A DNA stretch of 64,000 nt. Origin: Ganoderma boninense. Its lineage: Eukaryota > Basidiomycota > Agaricomycetes > Polyporales > Polyporaceae. A program made the position numbers and the translations under genes. This document shows, piece by piece, positions 43,583 to 52,855 of this stretch; the first letter of the stretch is position 1; every line of letters starts with the position of its first letter. The notes under the pieces were generated by a model. The model was not told the origin of the DNA. It did not search any database and saw only the letters and a list, made by a program, of their open reading frames with translations. Location of the stretch: NCBI GenBank assembly GCA_002900995.3, contig CM035305.1, forward strand, positions 372,001 to 436,000, written 5' to 3'.

Positions 43583-44583
43583 AGATTGTCGCCATAAGTC
43601 AACGAAAGGCGCAAAATTGGGACTTCACAGTCTTCAATTCGCAGGGAGGGCAAAAGTGCCAGTAAACCACCGCGTAAAGCCGTTGAGGCAGCGCCAGACT
43701 GAGGTAGACTGTGACTTGGCTGGAGAAAGGGAGAAAGGAGCAGTGCGCGGCAATGTGGGGCGGAAAGCGGGAGTGTGGTACCGAAGCACGTGATTGTCGT
43801 GGCGCATGGCTGCCAGTACTAGCGCGCGGGTCTGCTCTTAGCGACATCCTCACGACCGTCCATCCCCGTGCCGCCACGCCCACGAGAACTACTCCAAACC
43901 ACGAAACTGTGAGCACTCCGAGACATGCGCAATTTCGTCTTGAACTAAACGTCTATCACCGTTGCACCACAGGTACGGGAACGTGCATGACATAGCTTGA
44001 CACATGCTGAGCGGGAGGCGTGAGTGGGAGCCTCGGTCGGCTGAACGGCAGGTACGTTTCCGTGTTGTGCCACAACTTGCTGCGTATGTTATGCTGGAAC
44101 TTGTCAAGATTGCAGCTAATGGATGGTCTTCAGACATTTTGGATACATCCAGAATGTCCCGCGACTCTATTGGCGTGTCGCCCAATGTGTGCATTTGATG
44201 ACTTAGCGTCCCACTCCTCATATTTGTCGTAAGACCTGAAGATCCGCAGTAGGCACGTACAGCATATATTTAACAACACTTTTGAAATAAACGTCCATAC
44301 CTCGCAGCGGCAGGACAGCACAGTCAGCGAACACAAAGGGAGGATTAGTACTTAATCGGGGTCCTATCCATCGTGAGCTACCCCAACGTCTGCCACTCAG
44401 CGATTATCTCAACATCAAAACAGGCTGCGAGTGGATTACAACTTAATCCACGACTTAGACAATGTAAGCCGAGTGGGACCACCCACTTAAATGCGCGTCC
44501 TTCACGACACACGTCGTCTGCTAGCCCCACTCCCCCACTCCTTGATCCACGGCGTCCCCTCCAACCACGGCATATACACGACC
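43583..44583. promoter_or_regulatory. Divergent intergenic region of element 2
   Basis: No convincing gene in 1 kb between the minus-strand ORF and plus-strand cargo gene a. Short frames on both strands lack family resemblance. Presumably holds both promoters; words such as GATTACAACTTAATCC are present near 44437. Confidence 0.45.
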
Positions 44584-46176
44584 ATGTCTGATGACGCTCG
44601 AGTCATAGCTCTCGTGAAGAGTGCAGCACCCCCTAAGTATCTCATTCTGGGGGCCCTTACGCGTTGTCCGACAACGGGAAAGAAAAACTCGTATTCCCTC
44701 GTTGTCAGTGCCCCCGGGGGCAAGAAGGACAACATCGGGCTACTCCTGGACCTGGTGAGTGTGATATACTGCGACCTACCATGTGCCAAACGCTGAGAAT
44801 CGTCTCCGCTCCACCCTGGATACGAAGTGCACGAATGTATGTGGTCTGCTGCCGTCTGATGGCGTCTGTCAGCTAACATGCGTCCACTATGCAAGCCCAT
44901 CGGGTCTCAATGTGCGGGGCATCGAAAGCCACTGGGCTTGCAGATGTCTCTGGCCAAACGCCTAGGTCTCCTCCTGGAGCTGGCTGCTCTTGATCCCCCG
45001 GCCTTCAACAGCGAAGCATTCGCGCATTGGTGTTGCCAGGCGACGGTAGCTCTACTGGCGCGGGACTCCCTCCAAATGAGGACCAGGACTCCGATGGCCC
45101 CCGGAACCTTCCTAGCCTTCACCTGGTCGATCCCCGGGATGGAGGACTTGCCACGCATGGGGGACAATACCGCGAACCCTACTACCCACGTCGTTGGACG
45201 AGGCAATCCTACGGTGAGAATGGCGGACGGCGAGGAAGTGAACGTGTTGGTCATTATCTACCAAACGGTAAGAATATTACGTGTAATGACAACTATCTTT
45301 GGCCATGAACTAACCTACTCATATCTAGGATCGCATAGGCCCTCTGCGAGTGCTGGCAAAGGGGAAGAAGTTGGGAGCTCTAGTCGGGTTCACCTTCCGA
45401 CAGCCAGCCATTCTTCAAGCGCTACGCCTTCCTCATAACTCCCGAGAGCTTGGGTCGTTCCTAATGTACGAGCCCTTCAGAGAGCGTGGACTACATCTCT
45501 GAAGCCGACGCAGACGTTGACGTTGTGCGAGGGAGGAAGCGTCATGTACAGGCACCCAAGGGTTAACATTACCCTGTGGTTGGACAGCTACGTGAGGGAG
45601 ATATACCCCAACTGGGTCCGACGCCTAGCTGGTCTTCCCGATATCCTGGCCATAGCTAGTCGCAACCAGCGGGGCATTCTCGCACCCTCCGCATCCGCTG
45701 CGACGACAGCTGGCACGGCTCATAGCCTGGCGTCGAAGCGGTCCACCACCGTATCATCCGAGGTAACGCATCCCACTCACCTCGTCGACATCGCCTTGTC
45801 GAAAACGTCCAAGGACTTCCGTCCCCCCTCAGTGATCGACCTAGCGGCGTCCCAGGCTGCGACGTCCAAGGCCGTGCCCACCAAGGACTTCCGTCCCCCC
45901 TCAGTGATCGACCTAGCGGCGTCCCAGGCGACAAGCGCTGCTGGTTCAAAAGTGCGGTCGAATGTGGGGGCAACTGTGGAGGTCGTTGACCTTACGGTCA
46001 CCACTCCGAGCCAGAGTGTACGGAAGCGCAAACGCTCCTTGGTTCCCACCTCCACCCTGGTGGATGTGAGCCAGTTGAAGGTGGAAGAGAGATCGGTAGT
46101 TAAGCGGGCCAGGCTAGCTGCCAGGAAGAAGCAGATGAAAGGAGATGGCACGAAGACAGATCCTTACGTACTGTAG
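44584..46176 (+). CDS. Cargo gene a, copy 2: multi-SIM nuclear protein
   Basis: Proposed exons: 44584-44754, 44798-44836, 44944-45267, 45329-45465, 45552-46176, all consistent in phase; exons 2 and 5 are less certain. The N-terminal half has LILGALTRCPTTGKKNSYSL and LAKRLGLLLELAALDPPAF and is not a family I know. The C-terminal third has two exact copies of KDFRPPSVIDLAASQA, then VEVVDLTVT, KRKRS and the terminal DPYVL. SVIDLA and EVVDLT fit SUMO-interacting motifs, so several SIMs lie in tandem, as in SUMO-targeted proteins. Copy 1 at the window start shares the tail. A nuclear, SUMO-binding role is inferred. Confidence 0.68.
45811..45930 (+). repeat. 72-bp tandem duplication in gene a
   Basis: AAGGACTTCCGTCCCCCCTC and the sequence after it recur 72 bases later (starts 45811 and 45883), identical over about 47 bases. 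It duplicates one SIM-like motif. Confidence 0.9.
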
Positions 46177-46435
46177 ACCGGTGGTATCTGTGAGGGAGAC
46201 ATCTGCGGAGGGGCATGGCGAATCTGGTGTTAGTTGCGATGACCGGGAATATCATTCATAGAATTTTGTCTGCAAATCAATTTACGAAATCAAAATGCGT
46301 AACGTTCGCGTGTCAAAGTACAGGGGCATAGACGCCGGGCCAACGAGCTTGCCAGGCGCTGACCGTTACAGGAGAGCTGACCTCTGGTAGTGCGTGCACA
46401 TTGGAGCTTTCCACTCTTCACATATCCCCTTCCTC

Positions 46436-46967
46436 ATGTCGTCGAATCAAACCTCATTCACAGCGACGCTAGCTTCAATTTCTACCCAATATTTTCCTAC
46501 CCATATGGCGCTGCTGTACCATCGACACCTCGCCGTCTTCCGGGCCCAACTCCAAGCCGATCAAGAGCGGGGAATATGGGCACCTCATCTCACGTTTGGA
46601 CGATGGATGGCGGCCCAACAATATGGAGCGGAGCTTACAGGTGCCATCTACTATGTTTACCCCCCACGTCGTCCCACTCTGCGCTGGAGGAACTTCCCCA
46701 CCGCGCATCACTTCCTTCTGCACTTTCTCGAAGACTATTCAAGATGTCAATCACGTCGCGAGCGCCGGAATTTCATCTGGCACGTCACAAACAACTTTCT
46801 CCAGGACGGATATATAATGGAGGACATCAAGGAGGAGGGCTTCTCCGCCGGTGATGTTAGAAGGGTATGTTCTACATATCGTCGCGCACACGAGTGTGCA
46901 CTCAGTACGTCAACAGGCTATCCCTGCATGGTTTCGGAACATGAGTCGCTACTGTTCCGGATACTAG
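46436..46967 (+). CDS. Cargo gene b, copy 2: small HLTFxRWMAAQ protein
   Basis: Exons 46436-46864 and 46917-46967; the GTATGT donor follows DVRR, and exon 2 encodes AIPAWFRNMSRYCSGY. Intron position and phase equal those of copy 1 at 855-1382. Conserved blocks are LYHRHLAVF, APHLTFGRWMAAQQY, LRWRNFP, RRNFIWHV and DGYIMEDIKEEGFSAGDVRR. Charged and helical, without signal or membrane segments. Conservation between copies is much higher in these blocks than in the first 30 residues, which points to a folded domain. Function unknown. Confidence 0.75.
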
Positions 46968-47399
46968 GGCCACGGATATGATAGTATGTGGGGGCGAGAA
47001 GAGGGGCGGTCACCTTTTCGGACCCACGAATAGGTGAAGGTGTAAACAACGTGAACTATGCAGCGACTATATATTTTGAATGTACTTAGACCACACACTA
47101 GGGACTACGACTATGCGTCACTAGAGCGCAGCAAAAGGCGAGATTAAGACAGGCATAGGCATACATTAGCGCTAGGACTACGCCGACGCTGGACGAAAGG
47201 CATCCCCGATGAAGGTTAACCGAAGTCGGTGTTTCAAGCGGGTTTACCCGTCTGTCCCCTTGGCAGTATACACGTCAGAACGGAACTGGAAGCCCCTACA
47301 TTCGACCTTCACCGTACATCTCATACCTCCTTGGTGAGCCTTTTTGCATCCACTCGTGCGGGCTATCTTCTAAGGAATTGTATATCCTACTGTGCCTAC

Positions 47400-48839
47400 A
47401 CCTTGACCTCAGATCCGCATCATAGAACATCCCAGCTCTCTGTGCAGTGGTCGTTGACTGGTGCTAGCAAGGGTACTACTGCTCCTGGGCTTGAGAACGA
47501 TCCGTCACCGTCGTCGTCACCTACATCTACACCCGAAGGGTCTACAAAGCGACAGCCAATGTCAGTAGTACAGCCTTCGTCCACGGCGAGTCTTTCCACC
47601 TCAGCCACGTCCGTGCCGTCTACCGCCACTGTCGAGTCCCAGCCTTCGTCCATGGCGAGTCTTTCCACCTCAGCCACGTCCGCGCCGTCTACCGCCACTG
47701 TCGAGTCCCAGCCTTCGTCCACGGCGAGTCTTTCCACCTCAGCCACGTCCGCGCCGTCTACCGCCACTGTCACCGAAGGCTCCACATCCGCTTCCCCGCA
47801 CCACTCCGCACCACAGGAGCCAACAGGGCCATCTAACAAGAAAAGGAAGAGGAAGGGCAAGGCGCAGGCCACCAGCACTGAAATCCCGGCCCAAGGGAAT
47901 CCGTCTTCTAAGGGCAAGCGTCGTCGAATCGAGTGGAACAACTACCGTTCGGCAGTCCAGAAGCTAGAAGCCAAACTGGCCAAGTATCAGTCACTGGACC
48001 CCAAGGCAGAACAGAAGGCACGCACGAAACTGAAGGATGACGTCGCAGAGGAGATCCTGGCGGATGAGGCGTTAAGGAAGATTTTCGAATCCCAAGGCAT
48101 TTCTCATGCCGATGTTCGCGAGGTGCGTAGTTCCCGTATCCCGACTAGCCTACTGCTGAATGCCTGTAATAGTCTGTTTATTCCTGGTACAAAAATCGCA
48201 ACGGCAACAAGGAGAAAGGCGCCCCGAAGCCGCGCCTGAGTAGCAGCAACCCTCTATGGAAGTTCATGTGTGGACGAGCAGTGTCGCCCATGAGACTCTG
48301 GGCGTCCAATCATTCTGCATTGATCATGGAGAGGGGTGGCTCGGAGGGTATCGGAGCCTTTTCTAAAATTGCTGCGGAGGAGTACCGTAAGCTGTCTCCA
48401 GACCAGAGAGCGCATTGGGAGAAGCGTGCAGCTGAACATAATCAAGACAAGGATGGCCAGTGCTTCCTGTGCGTACCGTATATGTTACCTTGGCATACTG
48501 CCATATCTCACCTATGTCCAGGAATCAGCTTGTTTTCATGGAGGTCTTAGGAGACTTCCTGGCAGACTGTATCGGTCTCGAAGCCAAACAGACGGGGATG
48601 TGCGCATTCCACATTCGAGGCATCTTCCGTGCAGCGAACGGTCAGCTCTTTTACGAGGAGTGAGTGTAACATGTATACGCAGGGCGACACTGGTACTTAT
48701 TGTTTGTGACCTGAACAGCCTATCCGTCAAGCTGTTGGAAAATTGCCCTGCATTTGCTAAATGGTTGGGTGGCTATACGCTGGATGAGAAGACCAAATTC
48801 TGCAGTTGGGCGGAAGAGGCTGTTCGTGAGTTCTTTTGA
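47400..48839 (+). CDS. Cargo gene c, copy 2: WYKNR/HMG-box-like protein
   Basis: A long first exon ends at 48122 (start not fixed; an ATG at 47559 is inside the frame), then 48173-48468, 48522-48659 and 48719-48825 (stop at 48839 if not spliced on). The N-terminus is a Ser/Thr-rich region with three 23-residue repeats, then a Lys/Arg cluster. Next come a helical segment EWNNYRSAVQKLEAKLAKYQ, ISHADVRE, SWYKNR, SPMRLWASNH and YRKLSPDQRAHWEKRAAEH, the last like the third helix of an HMG box. GQCFL and a segment ending LFYEE follow. The GTGAGT donor at 48826 matches the donor in copy 1 at the same phase, so this gene probably continues into the next entry. DNA-binding role inferred. Confidence 0.65.
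47575..47781 (+). repeat. 69-bp coding tandem repeat, 3 units
   Basis: Three near-identical units encode SS(T/M)ASLSTSATS(V/A)PSTATVE and two or three more residues each. The frame is kept. The same position in copy 1 is lost in the assembly gap. Confidence 0.9.
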
Positions 48840-48888
48840 TCGTGACTGGCATATCAGTACATGTGCTCAACTGCAATGTCCTTCAAAG

Positions 48889-51157
48889 CTCTCAATCCAG
48901 ATCAAATAATGCCTGCGTCTTCCACCCAATCGAAGGCAGCAGCTCGCCTTCAATACACTGCGGACGGACGGGTTCTTCTGCCCGAGTACCAACCAGGCAA
49001 TGAACAGCACGCAGCGGAGATGTTGGAAGAATTGGTGCAGAGGGCATGGAGTGAGTACTCGCCATTTCATTGCTTTCTCCAAGCTGATACCTTGGTGCAG
49101 AAGAAGCACATTGACCTGGAAAGATGGACTGGGATCAGGTCTCCATGTGTCCTGGGGACTTTGTCTCGGAGCGTTGGATCCACATTTTCGCCACTCCGTT
49201 CACGAAGCTTACACTTCCACAAGTCTTTGTGGTGTGGCAAACACTGACGCAGGCCCAACAAGATGGAACAGCGTTCAGGTTCAAGTCGCTGGGAGGAAGT
49301 CGCAAGACGTCCGTCAGCGTGAGGAATACGCCGGCCAAAGGACATTCTCAAAAACACAAAGATCCGCTTCCAGCTCACCTCGCCTTCACGGACGACCAGC
49401 CCTACGAAACCCCTACGGTGGACGATTTTCAGGGAACAACACCTACAACGCCTCAACGGCGTGCTCGGGGCCCCTTTCCCATGATGCCGTCACTCTCTGA
49501 CCTTGCTGAGGAAGACGAGGAAACAGTGGAGAAGGAACCAAGTCACGTCCAGAACGAATGCCATTCTCCTCCCCCACCCGCTACGCAATATGGAACCCAA
49601 TCCCGCATCGCAGATGAGAGGATGTACGGTGCCAGTGATTTAGCGGCATTTCAATCAATGACGAGCTTGGGAGAGGACATGAACGGCAACCCTGGATATC
49701 TCAGTGGCATGGACTCACTCACCGGGGCGTCCTTACCTGGTGGCCTGTGGGCCGGAGATTTCTACCCCGAACCCTCTGCTTTCGGGGACTTCAGCCCTGA
49801 TGATATGAACTGGAATGTAACGGTTCCTTCTGTCTCTGCGCAGTACGACGCTTTATTCGCCACAACACAGCAGGCTCCAACACTAGTCGATGCACCCATC
49901 CAGACTGCGACCGCGGACCAGCACCGCGCGCCCATCGCGCCGTCGATCGCTGAGCCCACGACCGCAGACCAGCACCGCGCGCCCATCGCGCCGACCTCGA
50001 CACAGCCTATCCAGACTGCGACCGCAGACCAGCACTGCGCGCCCATCGCGCCGACCTCGACACAGCCTATCCAGACTGCGACCGCAGACCAGCACCGCAC
50101 GCCCATCGCGCCGACCTCGACACAGCCTATCCAGACTGCGACCGCAGACCAGCACCGCGCGCCCATCGCGCCGACCTCGACACAGCCTATCCAGACTGCG
50201 ACCGCGGACCAGCACCGCCCGACCTTTGCGACACTACTGCCTGGAGAAAACCCACATGCACAGATGTATCAGCAACCAGGCGCACCGACAATGTCTACTG
50301 TCTCGTGGTTCTCAAACTTGCCTCTGGCGCCAGCTGCTCCATTGCCCGTGTACTACCCTCAAAACACTTTGCCAAATGCAACGTGGGGGGGAACAACCCA
50401 GGACAGTGAAAAGATCACGAACCATTGTCCACTTCCCAATGGTGAAGGAAGTGAAGTAGGGCCCATCCACTACGACAACCACCCTGGAACGAACAGGCAT
50501 GGCATAAATGCAAGCGAGCTGCCCATTGGTCAATACGGTGGAGCACTTTCGCCATACGCTCTCCCTAGCGCGAACATGACCCTCTATGCGCAGAGCGCAA
50601 CCGTTCCTACACCGATGGGGTCGACCCCCGTCTCCGGTTTCTATGGCCCTTCCTGCCAACTGTCCGGGGTGTTTGCTGGATCAGCGACGCCAACGATAGG
50701 CAGTGGGATAACCACAGGCTCTGGATCGGCACTACAAACCAACATGCAGTTGGAGACTCAGAATCTAGGGCTGCCTACGTCCCAGTCCTCCCCTGCTCCC
50801 AGTGCCGTCTCTAATAAGCGGAAGACACTGGCACGCGCCGAAAAGAAGGGACAGACATCTAAGGCACCAACCAGGTCAAGTGCACGCATCCGAGGCCTCG
50901 TTAGCACCGGGGAAACCCATACGATGCCGACGGAATCACAACTAGGACCTGATCCCGACGTCGGCGACTGCGAAGGAGGGTTGGGGCGCGCAAAGAAACG
51001 TCTCAAGAAGGCGATGCCAGGTGAAACTGGACAGGATGGGACGGGAGGGCTGGTTGCAGTGGCGGAGGTGGGCGCAATGAGCCCAGTCTTACAGGCATCT
51101 AGAGGAGGGAAGGGCCGTGGTCGAGGAAGGGGGCGAGGACGAGGACGAGGACAATGA
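48889..51157 (+). CDS. Cargo gene d, copy 2: GSRKTS/repeat/RG-rich protein; probably the 3' part of gene c
   Basis: Block 48889-49050 encodes LNPDQ...YTADGRVLLPEYQ; block 49124-51157 starts MDWDQ and contains FVSERW, LGGSRKTSVSVRNTP and TTPTTPQRRARG, all shared with copy 1. A 60-bp tandem repeat (ADQHRAPIAPTSTQPIQTAT) replaces the 123-bp repeat of copy 1. The C-terminus has APTRSSARIR and an RGRGRG tail. The upstream splice cannot be resolved: the acceptor equivalent to that of copy 1 seems altered (GGAAAGA) and the nearest frame meets a TGA, so either a separate start at 49124 or damage is possible. Disordered, basic-tailed, probably nucleic-acid-associated. Confidence 0.65.
49909..50216 (+). 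repeat. 60-bp coding tandem repeat, about 5 units
   Basis: The period is exactly 60 bases (20 codons), with the first unit shortened. Units differ by single bases (CGC, TGC or ACG codons at one place). It lies at the same place in the protein as the unrelated 123-bp array of copy 1. Confidence 0.95.
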
Positions 51158-51814
51158 GCTTGAGTCTTCAACGGCGAAGTGGGCTATACCTTACACCTCA
51201 TTAATGGCAATGAACGATCTTAATTGAAACGTTCACTGAACCCAAAGATCTGGTATGAGGGACATTGCGAAGACTTACGATGAGAGATGCTTCTGGGCGT
51301 CACGGAATGGGATTAGCGGGAGATGGTAGATTATCTGGGAGACCAGCTTAAGTCACGTTCAAGATTATCTACCTACTTATTGGCTGACGTGACAGCCCAG
51401 TGGAATTATCTGGTTTAAGATGGGCTTAGCCAGCCAGGTGGATTATCTGTTGCATGCGTGTAAGCACAACATCGCATCGCCATGGTACTGACCTTGGGGG
51501 ATTAACGGAGTTAGCACATGTCCCAGCCTGGCGACTGGACTCAAGTCGAGATTATCTGTATGGGAGGATTAGCGGGTGGGGGAGGATAATCTGGTGTAAG
51601 TCTGCCACCGCCGGCGCCGGAAGCTGGCAGACCACAGAGATGGCAGCGGAACCTTCGCTCTTGACCGCCACGTCTGCACACCAACCCGCCCTCTGTCTCT
51701 TGCACTGCTCACCCTTCCAGCAGCTGTATATCAGGCCAGACAAGCGGATGTGAGTGGTCCCTACCTGTATTTCTGGGGTTCATTGCCTGAAACAGAGATC
51801 TCGTTCATGTAAGA
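51158..51814 (+). promoter_or_regulatory. Intergenic region with repeated GGATTATCTGG/GGATTAGCGGG words
   Basis: No gene. Between 51310 and 51600 there are about ten related words on both strands: GGGATTAGCGGG, GATTATCTGG, AGATTATCT, GAATTATCTGG, GGCTTAGCC, GGATTATCTG, GGATTAACGG, GAGATTATCTG, GGATTAGCGGG, GGATAATCTGG. The density is far above chance and the spacing irregular. Candidate binding sites for a transposase or cargo DNA-binding protein. Confidence 0.6.
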
Positions 51815-52429
51815 ATGCCGCCGGCGAAACGTCAAGTCTTGCCCTTCAAGGATCCTGGAATTGAAGGGATTCCCGCACCTCTTTTCTATCCAGGGCCTGA
51901 AGGGTCGTGGATCAGTTATGGGAGCGACTTCGTCCCCAGGACTGTCCATGACCTTCTAGTCAAGACGCCCGTCTTCGTTCCCATCGTCAAAGACCCCACT
52001 TTGAAGCGGAGCCCTGTGCAGCGTCCATGCTTCTGTTGTCCTCCCCCTTCCCCAACAGAAGAGTACTTCGATGCTCCGGAGTTCCCCCCTCCTCCCCCTA
52101 CCAGTCGCAACCCGGGCGACTACAAGGACCCTTGTTTTTTCATGCCTTCCCACCTCCCCAGCGCCATCACCACCATAGACGTGTATCCTACTATCGAGGA
52201 GGTCAAGCGGGTGCGATTCGTGTTGCCTGTAGAGGAGGGACTGGGATGGGACCATAGATCGCGCAGGATTGTCAGGTGCGAGGAGAGGCAGAGGAGCCAG
52301 GTTGTTCCCCAGTGGGATGATCGTAGCTTTGAGGTTCTCCAGTGTAGCGTGCTGACCAGGGACGGCCGGGAGGGACTGGGACTGAGAGCGGCGACGCCAG
52401 AGATGGATGTGGATAATTTCCTGCATTAG
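51815..52429 (+). CDS. Cargo gene e, copy 2: PLFYP...SW protein
   Basis: A single exon of 204 codons from ATG 51815 to TAG 52427-52429. The start MPPAKRQVLPFKDPG is accepted because it is the first ATG and the conserved block PAPLFYPGPEGSWI follows soon after. The middle has DLLVKTPVFVP, a Pro-rich stretch with CFCCPPP, DPCFFMPSHLP and PTIEEVKRVRF. The paralogue at 7346-7891 shares these blocks. No signal peptide, membrane helix or known catalytic motif. Last gene of the cargo block. Confidence 0.72.
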   Translation: MPPAKRQVLPFKDPGIEGIPAPLFYPGPEGSWISYGSDFVPRTVHDLLVKTPVFVPIVKDPTLKRSPVQRPCFCCPPPSPTEEYFDAPEFPPPPPTSRNPGDYKDPCFFMPSHLPSAITTIDVYPTIEEVKRVRFVLPVEEGLGWDHRSRRIVRCEERQRSQVVPQWDDRSFEVLQCSVLTRDGREGLGLRAATPEMDVDNFLH

Positions 52430-52768
52430 GAAATAGTGTAGTCTCATGAATGTTTGCACTAATTAGGGATATTTGACATCTAACGCACTTTTGAATGACA
52501 TGTCTGTCGGAGCACCTAGACCAATGAGGAAGTTGGGCAGTTCAACTCAGCCTAGGGGGAGACAGACTCAGGAGGACGAACCCTTGAGGATTAGCGGTCT
52601 AACGTGAGGATTAGCAGGGAGCAAGGAACCAGCGTCTGGGGTGCAGCTTACCTCTGGGGGAACGGCGATTTGAGGCTTAGCTGGGGATTAATAACTAGTT
52701 TAACCCACGATGAGCCAGGACAAACAGCCCAAGCAAGAATGGATTAAGTGTGGACAAAAAGATTAAGT
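52430..52768. other. Right subterminal region of element 2
   Basis: No gene. Contains GGATTAGCGG, GGATTAGCAGG, GGCTTAGC, GGGATTAATAAC, GGATTAAGTG and AGATTAAGTG, the same word family as in the left end and the gene d-e interval. Confidence 0.55.
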
Positions 52769-52848
52769 GACAATAGCTACTGGGAAAGATGAGCGAGTTT
52801 CTACGTCAACTATTGGGAAAAGATGATCTACCCTGGTTGAAACTGGTG
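52769..52848. repeat. Right terminal inverted repeat of element 2
   Basis: Inverted partner of 38530-38608 and direct partner of 8350-8425. The end TTGAAACTGGTG adjoins the CATCTTT target copy. Confidence 0.92.
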
Positions 52849-52855
52849 CATCTTT
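52849..52855. repeat. Target-site duplication, right copy (CATCTTT)
   Basis: Matches 38523-38529. After it the F-box frame continues with GCG GAC GAG GCT. Confidence 0.8.

Larger units (their letters stand above)
38530..52848. mobile_element. Element 2: 14.3-kb KDZ cargo transposon with terminal inverted repeats
   Basis: Ends are defined by the broken F-box gene, by TIRs of about 80 bp (38530-38608 and 52769-52848) and by a CATCTTT duplication. Contents from left to right: TIR, a tRNA-derived SINE-like piece, KDZ transposase (minus), a 698-codon transposon-type ORF (minus), a divergent promoter region, then cargo genes a, b, c/d and e (plus), subterminal GATTA-word regions and TIR. One assembly gap lies in the transposase region, so true length is uncertain. 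The transposase shown is broken, so this copy may depend on another source. Confidence 0.9.

Noticed and set aside
44584..52429. The cargo block as a mating-type or secondary-metabolite cluster
   Set aside because: There is no homeodomain, pheromone receptor or biosynthetic enzyme; the HMG-like resemblance alone is weak and the block is bounded by transposon ends.
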